Shown here piece by piece: positions 54,701 through 63,214 of a stretch of 64,000 bases of DNA. The position numbers were made by a program, and so were the translations under genes. The stretch is from the NCBI GenBank assembly GCA_025617745.1, contig CM046853.1, positions 6,568,873-6,632,872 on the forward strand. Direction: 5' to 3'. The notes beneath the pieces were generated by a model. It saw only the letters and a program-made list of their open reading frames with translations, searched no databases and was not told the origin of the DNA. This DNA is from Heliocidaris erythrogramma (taxonomy: Eukaryota > Echinodermata > Echinoidea > Camarodonta > Echinometridae). How positions within the stretch are numbered: position 1 is the stretch's first letter; every line of letters begins with the position of its first letter.

Positions 54701-57700
54701 TATCTCCATACAAAATACCAAGTCTGAGCTATGCCTGGTTCTGGAGAAGAAGATGTTTGAAATTTACATAGCTTTTACAATTGGGGGTCCTCCCCCTGGG
54801 CCCCCCTGGGGGCCACATGTACCATTTTAGCAACTTTGGGTCCCCTACCCCTAAGGATGATTTCTACCAAGTTTGGTTGAATTCCGATCATGGGTTTTGG
54901 AGAAGAAGATGAAAATGTAAAAAGTTAACGCACGACGCACGACGCACGACGGACGACGGACAAATTTCCATCGCAATAGCTCACTCGAGCCATAGGCTCA
55001 GGTGAGCTAAAAATGCAGCATCACTAATCAATATGGTTTGGTACAATTTGACAATTGACGTAGGCACTACTGAGATAACAATTTTAACTAGATGAATCTT
55101 CGACCACGCGCGGTCAGAATTTATGCCTCCACCATCACCAGATTGGAAATGTATGGTATACATGTACACTCTAAAAAGGATTGGTTCAACAAAATTACAA
55201 ATCTTTTCACTTAAAGTAGAACGTTAATGATTTTAAATATTGGCTTAATACTTATTATTGCATAGATGGCATAAATTAAACAAGGTTATCCAAATTCAAC
55301 GCTTGGAAACATTTGAAGTAATGATTATTATCAATTATAAAACGGTAAAATACAGCCCCCGATATAGCAGCTGAAGAGCTCCTCGAACGCTGCTGAGATA
55401 TGTGACGACACATCCTGGACCAGTCCTGTCTAAGCAGACGATGTCCCATAACATCTTACACATTTTTCAGAGCCTATTTTGTCATCTCCTCTTCACTTAT
55501 TTCTCTTCCTTCACTAGCGTCAGTCTTAATGTTAGTCTGTTGCCTCACTCTTAACTTCGTGTATGGTATTATTTTGATGAAAAATGCAGCGTTAAAAAAA
55601 TAAAGGAATCAGTCACTTGTAAACAAAATAAGACGCCATTGTATTTTCAGCTGCTTGCACCGGGCCATGTTCGGCGTTTCAAGAGGGAACGAATACCATC
55701 CTGCTATTATTCGGAGGGCTTTTCAATTTGAAAGTGGGGTTTATTTCATTGATCATTGACCCTTCTCCTATGTATTTACAATCAAACGGTTTTAGCTATC
55801 AGAATCAGTTTCACTTTCCCTTTATAATGGTGTGAAATAAGGTCATGTTTAAATACACCAAACTCTTTATAATTTGATAAATAATTGCATTGCAATTACG
55901 TTCATTCATTATAGGACGTCGTCTGCTTAAGCAGGATCGATCCCGAGTGTGACGACATCAAAACATCGCTATATTTCTGGCGAATCCTCGGATATTCCAG
56001 ATGCTGAGAAGAGCTTTTATTTGTGTTGTTTTTATAATCACCAGATACGCAGTTGACATAAAACTTATACGATTGCCATCTGTAAGCTTCCCAGTTTCTA
56101 GTGATACATTAATTGCCATATTTGTGATTTTCTTTGAATATCTACTTTAAACAGTCTAACCGCAAGTCGTGTGCAAATGCGCAAAAATCATGCATTTTAT
56201 TTCCAGTGCCCGAAATGGACTCTCTCCCTGCACCCAGTCGGCTGTTTCGCATGGTCATCTTTTAAGTTAGGTTTCTCAATAAATATTAATACTGTGCTCA
56301 TTAGACTTTCTGCAAAAATAAATGAATAGTTTACCAACACAGGGATATTTTGTTTAAGTCAGAATTTTAGAAATAAGTTGTTTAAAATAACTGATGAAAC
56401 AGTCATACAAAACCCTTTTTTTCACAAGATTTCAAGTTGTTAAAAGATATAAAAAGTATATGAGCCGCCATCAAGACACATATGTATGGAAGCGCTGGTA
56501 TCTCATCTTTTTCATCGTTACATTCAAAACATCCACAAATTTATGAGAGTCAGGATCCAGCAATATTCAGCCGCAGATTATCCGTTGTCAAGACCATGGT
56601 CAAGACCATAGAATCTTAGCCCTGTGATTGGCAAGCGAGGCATCTGTAACCAAGTGCGCGTTGAATGAAACAATGCACAACCTGTTGCTTCATCGTTGCG
56701 CAAACATGCGCATAGCTGTTGCCTGGCTGTGAGAAAACATCTTGCGTGGTGGTAACCAATCGGAATGCTGGAATTTCAGCATATATCCTATCAAAGTCAT
56801 CATGATAAGACAAATATTCCTTTTTTTTTAAATAAGGAGGACATTTTTAGACCATGTACTACCCAGGTAATAACATAAGAAGGGGTGACATCATAGTCAC
56901 ATGATGGAATCATAAATGATCTACTTTTCATTTTTTACATAATATCAATTTTAAAAACTCCAACTGAAGTGGGTGAATTTCTTGTTTTCTCTCATTGCAA
57001 AATGTACTGTGTCTCCTTTCTACATGATTCTAGATGTAGCCACTCACCAAGGGTTGTATCTTGTTTGTCATATAATCCTTGAAGGTTATCCTTGTCTGTC
57101 TTTAATGCGGTTACTTCATTATTGAGCAATGTGAGCTGCTGGCCTAGAGCGGTTAACTGCTTCTGGTGAATCTCCTGCTTATTGAGAGCATCCATATATT
57201 CCTAAATATAGAAAGAATATTGATTTCATTATAAAAAATGTCTTGGAGCACTAAAAACAAGTATACATGAATTGGAATAAATTATTTATTCATTATTATC
57301 ACAGAGGCACTTTTCCTGATTACAAAGAGTTACAGTACTAGCTTTAAAACAACCAATTAGCTTTAGATGTATCCAAAAAAAATTTCTGTGTGTGGATTTT
57401 CAAATCAGCATTTTCAAACAAGCAGTAATTTTTTTTAAATTTATTGATATTTCATCAGGGTAGCCCATTCAACAAAAACTGATCTTCCAATAATAATATT
57501 ACTGATCGTTTTTTAATTAAATAATTCTTATATTTATTTCTTGAAAGGGGGTTATCAGTGACTTAATGACCCCTTTCACATTGGAAAAAAATATTGTAAA
57601 TGACACACTAGGATTGAGTATTAGACTTATGTATATACAGTTAATAACACAATTATTCATACCCTTACCAAGTTTTGACATTTTTTTTTTCAATTTTGTT

Positions 57701-60700
57701 TTGTGAGAAATTGGTTTGTCATGTTTTATGTAACTTGGGCATACTACAAATAAATTGTTAACATAATTGCACAAGACAATTTACCAAATTTTGATGGTTC
57801 AGAGGTAATTTATTCACTTTTACTTTTAAAGATGTCTTGTCCATAACTTTTCATACCCTTTCTTGAATAGTGGCAAAACATGTCCAGAATCTTAGGAATG
57901 TCTATCACATGTGCATTTTCATCAAAATAAGCCTCGATGCCATGCCTGGATATGAATATTTCTAGAAATGCCAGGAAATTAATATATTAACATTTCCATT
58001 GTTATGCAAATGAGGTGAAACCACAATTATTGTTTACCTCAAGCTAACAATTAGAAGTATTCAACCAGTGGCCTAATTCCACTAGTCCACCTTTCATTCA
58101 GACTTCAAAATTACAAGGGGTATGAATAATTTTGTTGTTAAATGTATTTGCGTGCATGTATGTATAATGCACATGAATATGCTATGTCAAATGCTTATTC
58201 AGCAAATAAAGTCACAACAAGCCATACTGTAGGAGGAAGAAACAAGCACTAGCTATGAAGTAATGGTTATGAATAGAAAGAGAAACATGAATCACTAAAT
58301 AAGGCAGATACTTGTAAATTATATGGAGCAGAAAAGGCAAGGGCATGTATAACACTTTCGTTGTAAGAGGTTGTAAGATGTGGGCAATAAAATGAAAGTA
58401 AAAAAATAATTGATAAAATTTCATTGTAACAAAATTGAAAATGAAAGTCATGAATATTATGTTTATGAAAAGAAAAAAATGAATGCAAAACAGTTCTATT
58501 CAATGTCTTTAACGTCATCAAATAGGGTAGATAATCTATGACAACAGAATGCTAAATATAGCAGTGATGGAATACTGGTATCATTTATGAAAGTCCTTGA
58601 AAACATTAACATACATGTAGCAATGCTTATAAGAAACTACACAATAAGGATGGCAACTTGTATGCATTCAAAAACTTTTATGTTTTACTCAGGCAACAGT
58701 TCTGGGCAAAAAGTTTTTCATGCAAAATACTCAACACTTCATTAAAGTCAAGATTAAACAATTAGGCTTTTTTGACATGCATATCAAACCTTTGAAAATG
58801 AATAGCTTAAATGGGGGAGATAATGATGAAAATATGCACTAAATACAAGAACAGCTACATGTACATGTAAATGTACTGTATTTATCAAGTGGTATAGTCA
58901 TGTATATAATACCAATGAATAATTCAGTAAATAATAAAAGAAAATCTTATTCTTGAACATAAGATAGTATATTAATTGTGTATGATAGGTAACAGCAGTG
59001 GTGGCTGCATTGTTCTAAACTTGTATAAAATGTGTAAAACCATTATATGTGAAAACAATGCATTCAAAAGGTGGAGTCCTGTAAGATAGATTGATGAAGG
59101 GGAATGATCCATGCTATGCATTATCTCTACCGGGTATGTTCAATAGAGGATGATGTAGTATGGCTAAAAGAATATCTCACTTGATATACCTGTTGTTCTT
59201 TGCCGAACTATATGTATCAAGAAGAGATCAAGAAAGATACACAAAACTATATGAACTGGCAAACAAGAACTTCACATGACAGTAGTATTCAACAGAGACG
59301 AGCAACATTGGGTGCATATGATGCCTGTCAGATCTGATAAATTGCAAAAGACCAGCATGTTAATAGTAAGTTACATGTACATCTCATGTTACAAGGGACC
59401 GCCAGTTACCATGTGGTCATATGGTAGTACCAGAATAATCCTTCAAGGACATTTTACAAACATGCAACCATATCAATAACACTCTACTTCTACAGTTACA
59501 GCACATTTGTACTTGAACAACAGGAGAAAAAATACTGAATAACACAAATTACTGTCACATATGAACACATAAATAAGGAGATTGAGGAATGTATATTTAT
59601 AAAGATCATAGTTATTGTTTGATTTTGACTTTCTGCTCATTCTTGCACTTTACTCTGATGAATTTTGAGAAAAGAAGGTTCAGTATGTCTTTCTTCAAAG
59701 CAATTATTAAGGAATGACAATGGACTTAATTGTAATATCTCTTTATGATTGTAATATCTCTTTAATGAAAGTATTTCAGCATTTTTGGAATTGAACCTTT
59801 GAAAAAAATATGAATATATTTAGATCATGAGATGATTTTCCTCAAGCTTGAAGAACATGAAAGTAAAATTGAACAAAGGTGGGTTACACAATAAAGAACC
59901 AAAGACAATTACTGGTACTGTAAATAGTTCATGACGATCCCTTTTCCTTTTATCAAACATGTGTGTTTTCTAAGATTTTCCATTCAAAGTCTATTGTCAC
60001 AAAGTGTTTGGTCATAATGTCTGTGTATGTCAGCTTCACTGTACCTGTTGTTCTTTGCTCATTTGTGCATCAAACTGCTGTTGAGACCACATCTGTCGCA
60101 CTGATGTGTTCTGCTGTAAGTCCACTACATCTTGATATTCTTTTTTCCTATGCAAATAATCAAGAGAGAGGATGAGTAATATTTATTTCATTATAAAAAT
60201 AAAATCTCAATTTCACTTTCAAGATCTAAAACTATATTCACAATCAGTTTCACTCTCCATCCATCAATCACATCCCATTGGAAGTGTAAAATAAGGAGGG
60301 AAATTATACTAAAACACCATCTACGGGGAAGGGGGGATGGGTAATGATTAATTGGCCAGCTTAAGTTCATTCCGGAGCAATAAATGAATGAGGGGAGGGG
60401 TACATGTAGATTGCTCATCCATATACCAAACATTGAGGAAATTGTCTAGCTGAACAGTTTCCTTCATAGGTAAAACTTTTATACTTCTACATGTAGGTGT
60501 ATTCAAAATAATGGATTGATTATATTGGACTTATACAAAAGCTGTCACCTTACAGTATCACAATATTCACATTTAACATTTGAGCTACAGGTAACAATGT
60601 GACATCACCAATTATACTTACGTTTGAGCCTCAAGTTGTTGCTGCATTGATGTCATTGTTTTAACCGTCGTATCCAGTTTCTGGTACTGTTCTTTCTTCA

Positions 60701-63214
60701 TCTGATATTGCTTGAAGACATTACGGCTTTCAAGCATGGCAATCTGACTATCCAGCTCAAGGAGGGAATTCACCAGTCCTTCAGTGATTTCAGCATGCTC
60801 AGGTGCCTAATAAAAGAGGAGTTACAGATCATTATAGAATATATCTTGGGCGAGGGAGAGAATAGCCCTTTTGCTTAATTCATTGGTCTACAAGTCACCA
60901 TAATGCATGTAATTCACGTTAGGCTGTATCAGTGTACAAGTACTTCACCATACATGTAAAGCACATAATATATTGCAGGTCATGATTTATGAAGACTACA
61001 AAACTGACACACTGATCCATACTGCCACAGGTACACGTACATGTATACATGTAGGCTACATTCTAAATCATATCTTTGAATTTGATAAAGACTGCTGCTC
61101 ATAAATCATTTTGACGAAAATTCTTGATTGACAGATGATAAGCTTGATTTATCCTTCAGTGTCAATCAGGAAAAGAGGTAACATGTTAATTATTTAAAAA
61201 AAAAAACAATTAAAACTAGAAATATCACTAAAGATGATTAATACCCCCGCCCGTGACGACCATTACCATGGCAACACAGTTTCATGTGTCATGCATGTCT
61301 TAACTCCAAGAACAATGTGTGTGCCAAGAATCATGAGCAATAGTTGAAAACTGAGAAGTAGTTCAATCCGCAAGATTTTTCCTTGATTTTCTGTTACCAT
61401 GGCAACGCAGCTCCGACACATCCCAAAAAATGTGTCTTGCACATCTTCCCACCAAGACCAATGTGTGTACCAAATTTCTTGACTTTTGGTCGAAAACTGA
61501 GGAAGTAGTTCGATCCGTAAGATTTTTCCCTGATTTACTGCCATAGATATGCCGTTTTCATGGCAACGCAGCTTCCGACACATCAAAAAAATATGTCTTG
61601 CACATCTTCCCACCAAGACCAACGTGTGTACCAAATTCCTTGACTTTTGGTCCAAAAATGAGGAAGTAGTTCGATCCGCAAGATGTTTCCTTGATTTTCT
61701 GCCACAAATATGCCGTTACCATGGCAAGGCAGCTTCCGACACATCCAATGACCCATCCGAAAAATATGTCTGGCACATCTTCCCAGTAAGACCAATGTGT
61801 GTACCAAATTTCATGACTTTCGGTCAAAAACTGAGGAAGTAGTTCGATCCGCACGGTGTTTTCTTGATTTTCTGCCATAAATATGCCGTTACCATGGCAA
61901 CGCAGATTCTGACTCATCCGAAAAATATGTCTTGCACATCTTCCCACCAAGACTAATGTGTGTCCCAAATTTCATGAGCTTTGGTCGAAAACTGAGAAAG
62001 TAGTTCGATCCGCAAGATTTGCAACAGACCGACCGACCGCCCGACCGCCCAACCGCCCAACCGTTGACTGATTCCTATATACCCCCTTCAAACTTCGTTT
62101 GGCGGGGGTATAAAAACAGCACAGACCATAAGTTACAATTCACTGTGCAAGTATTTCTACAAAATCTCAACTCAACTATCTGAAATAAGTTACAGGTCAG
62201 CAAAATGGTCTGCAACACTTACTGCTGTCTGTGGTTGTGGTGGAGGTGGTTGTTGCTGTTGTGGCGGTGGTTGGGGTGGTGGTGGTGGTCCTGGTGGTGA
62301 ACGCATCTGCATTGACTGCTGGTAAACTGTTGTCTGTGGTTGTGGTTGTGGTTGTGGTTGTGGTTGTGGTTGTGGTTGTGGTGGAGGAGGAGGAGGGTTA
62401 GCTCTCTGTTGTTGAACTTGTGGTTGAGCATCTCGTTGTGGCGGAGGTGCCTTTGGAGGCTGTTTCGGATATTCCTGTAAAAGGTAGAGGAAGAAAGAAA
62501 GATAGGGTCAGTGATGTAAACTAAAGTGTTGCTATCATGCTAATTGTTGTATTTCATTCTTATTGTGTTTTTAACAACACAATACTTCTGTAAAAAAAAT
62601 TTGTAAATTTGAAAAATGGGCTTATTTCCCATATTTTTTTCTTTTCAAATGTTTTCATGGATAGCATGGACGACATGGTGCCAAATTCAAAGTAAAGTAC
62701 ACTTGGTACTTAATTTCAAGGGGAACCAACATTTTCATCAAGAACCCATAATTCACTGATACTCTAATACATGTAGAATGTTGAGAAAACATGTTTTTTG
62801 CATGTTTTCTGTATACATGTGGATCTATTCAAAATCAGTTAGTTTGAATCTATTATTTATGAGGTAGATGGATATCATATCTTTTCAAACAAGACCTGCT
62901 TAAAAATATCAGGTCATGGTTTCTCTATATAATTATTCAAAATCAGTTTGTTTAAATCTATCGTTTATGACCTTGATGGATATTATATATTTTTCAACAG
63001 TAAGACCTTGATGTACTTCAATGGACAAATGAGGTAAAAATGATACAAGTCAATGTCATCAATGCATAGTGTTTTAATTCAATACTGTAAACTTAGCATC
63101 ATTACCACCTATATTTTTAACAGATCTTATAATGAAATACCACAAGAAAAAAAAAATGGAAAAACAACTTACATGTACATGTGGGCCTGGCTGAGCTGAA
63201 GAAGCGCAACCCAT
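45571..63214 (-). CDS. Unnamed MGCASS coiled-coil protein, 11 coding exons
   Basis: Exons 63214-63173, 62474-62223, 60806-60622, 60147-60045, 57201-57048, 53028-52830, 50099-49841, 49278-49113, 48654-48560, 48024-47943 and 45758-45571 join to 1725 nt (574 aa plus TAA). All introns are GT-AG and every junction keeps phase. Residues 1-6 are MGCASS, a good N-myristoylation site with an adjacent Cys for palmitoylation, so membrane attachment is expected. Residues 15-98 are Pro/Gln-rich with a (QP)n run. Residues 99-245 are coiled coil. Residues 246-398 look globular and helical, with IFDGKYGSEAEYRLESELD, RYKWNNSHTLVKHACGQL and FPYCTPDEIETLNKAI. Residues 399-453 are a second charged coiled coil, 454-512 acidic with PTPLGLEDLAP, and 513-574 a basic coiled coil. 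I do not recognise the family and assign no function. Confidence 0.85.
45831..46183. mobile_element. Foldback MITE related to 25894-26393
   Basis: The ends AAAGGGAATTCCAACCTT and AAGGTTGGATTGCCCTTT are inverted copies. The inner part shares AATAAGAAAGTTAAT / ATAACTTTCTTATTTCTTG with the 25.9-kb element. It lies in the last intron of the MGCASS gene. Confidence 0.8.
46184..47700. other. MGCASS gene last intron, no recognised feature
   Basis: Apart from a C run at 46786-46799 I see no repeat with clear ends and no coding signal. Short frames here are not gene-like. Confidence 0.45.
47701..47887. mobile_element. Foldback MITE, about 185 bp
   Basis: The left end CTCAAATTCATGAAAGAGGT mirrors the right end ACCTCTTTTGTGAATTCGGG. 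Inverted similarity continues through TTTATTTTAAACCATGGTTT and AAACCATGG-type DNA. It lies 55 bases from MGCASS exon 10. Confidence 0.78.
47943..48024 (-). CDS. MGCASS gene coding exon 10
   Basis: Residues 486-513, KAPTPLGLEDLAPTPAMDDI. Two TP sites beside acidic residues could be phosphorylation targets. Acceptor ATCTAG, donor GTACGT. Confidence 0.83.
48560..48654 (-). CDS. MGCASS gene coding exon 9
   Basis: Residues 454-485, acidic: AELAEDKDEPELAMLVDADS. Acceptor TTCATAG, donor GTAAGT. Confidence 0.85.
49113..49278 (-). CDS. MGCASS gene coding exon 8
   Basis: Residues 399-454, VINKTINKDLEKTTQNCAAK and a Lys/Glu-rich coiled coil ending ERSQAN. Acceptor TGAAACAG, donor GTATGC. Confidence 0.88.
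49841..50099 (-). CDS. MGCASS gene coding exon 7
   Basis: Residues 312-398, NSQIRYQFAAEARNNLVASA, FPYCTPDEIETLNKAIANIF and KRSAALIQWFEH. Helical with few gaps, no membrane segment. Acceptor CAACACAG, donor GTAAGA. Confidence 0.9.
50240..52030. repeat. F2-family array element, long copy
   Basis: It starts AACTAGAAATGTCCATTGCT and the subterminal ATGTATCCCCCGGCACTGGC, as at 24780. About ten modules follow, each with GACCCTATAAAAGACGGAAC, GGCAGCATCACC and AAATTTGAA..GAAATCCGTC. Terminal-hairpin motifs (TATTCTCCGGCATACTGCCG) occur three times, at about 51290, 51580 and, cut off, 52025. The 3' half has therefore been re-duplicated with a unit of about 285 bases, and the final hairpin is missing. 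It lies in an intron of the MGCASS gene. Confidence 0.8.
52830..53028 (-). CDS. MGCASS gene coding exon 6
   Basis: Residues 246-312, with SIFDGKYGSEAEYRLESELD, then MLMERKQRVAVARYKWNNSH and QLSFGIRRWADVLQIPVQ. The run of aromatic, Gly and charged residues looks like the most constrained part of the protein. Acceptor CTGTACAG, donor GTAAGT. Confidence 0.9.
53094..55013. repeat. F4-family array element, long copy
   Basis: It has the same start (ACAAGAGCCCCAGGGGGCAC) and end as 30441-31495, with terminal hairpin at 54978-55008 (AGCTCACTCGAGCC and GGCTCAGGTGAGCT). Five units with period 326-331 bases are anchored at 53574, 53905, 54235, 54561 and 54891. Length differences come mainly from the poly-C run. 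Similar predicted peptides in several frames reflect this DNA repetition, not a gene. It lies in intron 5 of the MGCASS gene. Confidence 0.88.
55086..55220. repeat. F3-family 5' fragment
   Basis: ACTAGATGAATCTTCGACCA to CTTTTCACTTAAA matches 27153-27283 closely, then stops. The array and hairpin are absent, so it is truncated at its 3' side. Confidence 0.8.
55221..56400. other. MGCASS gene intron 5, no recognised feature
   Basis: There is a short inverted pair around 55435-55445 (AGCAGACGATGTCC) and 55915-55935 (GGACGTCGTCTGCTTAAGCA) that could be the TIRs of a 500-base element, but the outer limits are not clear. Otherwise nothing is seen. Confidence 0.4.
56401..56775 (+). repeat. Dispersed repeat, 375-380 bp, copy 2
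   Basis: Direct-orientation copy of 28411-28792 from AGTCATACAAAACCC to GGTAACCAATCGGAATGCTG, with a few substitutions and short indels. It lies in intron 5 of the MGCASS gene. Confidence 0.88.
57048..57201 (-). CDS. MGCASS gene coding exon 5
   Basis: Residues 195-246, EYMDALNKQEIHQKQLTALG and a leucine-heptad coiled coil ending DKQDTTL. Acceptor ATTTAG, donor GTGAGT. Confidence 0.88.
57645..58135. mobile_element. Possible Tc1/mariner-like MITE
   Basis: ACAATTATTCATACCC at 57649 and GGGTATGAATAATTTTGTTG at 58119 are inverted, about 490 bases apart. No transposase frame is present. Ends of the GAATAATTTTG type are common in mariner-like elements, but the boundary bases are uncertain. Confidence 0.5.
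58136..60044. other. MGCASS gene intron 4, no recognised feature
   Basis: AT-rich intron. No repeat pair or coding signal noted. Confidence 0.45.
60045..60147 (-). CDS. MGCASS gene coding exon 4
   Basis: Residues 160-194, KKEYQDVVDLQQNTSVRQMW and a Gln-rich continuation. Acceptor TGCATAG, donor GTACAG. Ends in phase 0. Confidence 0.85.
60622..60806 (-). CDS. MGCASS gene coding exon 3
   Basis: Residues 99-160, opening APEHAEITEGLVNSLLELDS and continuing as coiled coil (KKEQYQKLDTTVKTM). Acceptor TTATTAG, donor GTAAGT. Confidence 0.88.
61215..62115. repeat. F5-family array element with terminal hairpin
   Basis: It starts AACTAGAAATATCACTAAAG and the subterminal ATACCCCCGCC (61241). Four to five units of 160-172 bases follow, each with CCATGGCAACGCAGCTTCCG, CACATCTTCCCACCAAGACC, TGTGTACCAAATT and AGTAGTTCGATCCGCAAGAT. 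A GACCGACCGCCCGACCGCCC microsatellite precedes the terminal hairpin at 62079-62112 (ATACCCCCTTCAAA and TTTGGCGGGGGTAT), then AAAAAC. It lies 108 bases from MGCASS exon 2, in intron 2. Confidence 0.85.
62223..62474 (-). CDS. MGCASS gene coding exon 2 (Pro/Gln-rich)
   Basis: 84 codons, residues 15-98, from EYPKQPPKAPPPQ to PPPPQPQTA. A CCACAA hexanucleotide microsatellite codes a (QP)n run near residues 45-60. Acceptor TTTTACAG, donor GTAAGT. The repeat is likely length-variable. Confidence 0.85.
62820..63005. repeat. Diverged two-copy tandem repeat, about 106-bp unit
   Basis: ATTCAAAATCAGTTAGTTTGAATCTA (first 20 bases ATTCAAAATCAGTTAGTTTG) near 62827 recurs as ATTCAAAATCAGTTTGTTTA near 62935. 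Each is followed by a TTTATGA...GATGGATAT phrase. It lies in intron 1 of the MGCASS gene. Confidence 0.65.
63173..63214 (-). CDS. MGCASS gene coding exon 1
   Basis: Residues 1-14, MGCASSAQPGPHVH, before a GTAAGT donor. The ATG sits in GTCAAGATGG, a good context. Gly2 with small residues at 5-6 fits N-myristoyltransferase, and Cys3 fits palmitoylation. Confidence 0.8.

Noticed and set aside
53464..54830. Repeated open frames with similar peptides (GHMYHFSNFGSPTPK type)
   Set aside because: They come from the 330-base F4 tandem units. The frame is broken by C-run length changes, there are no splice signals, and the same units exist elsewhere as a transposon-like repeat.
61241..62112. CRISPR-like array
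   Set aside because: Units of 160 bases without short conserved repeats separated by unique spacers, in an animal genome. It is a tandem-module transposable repeat.
62219..62431. His/Asn-rich frame (HNHNHN) on the minus strand
   Set aside because: This is another frame of the Pro/Gln-rich exon 2 microsatellite. The true frame gives (QP)n and joins its neighbouring exons in phase.
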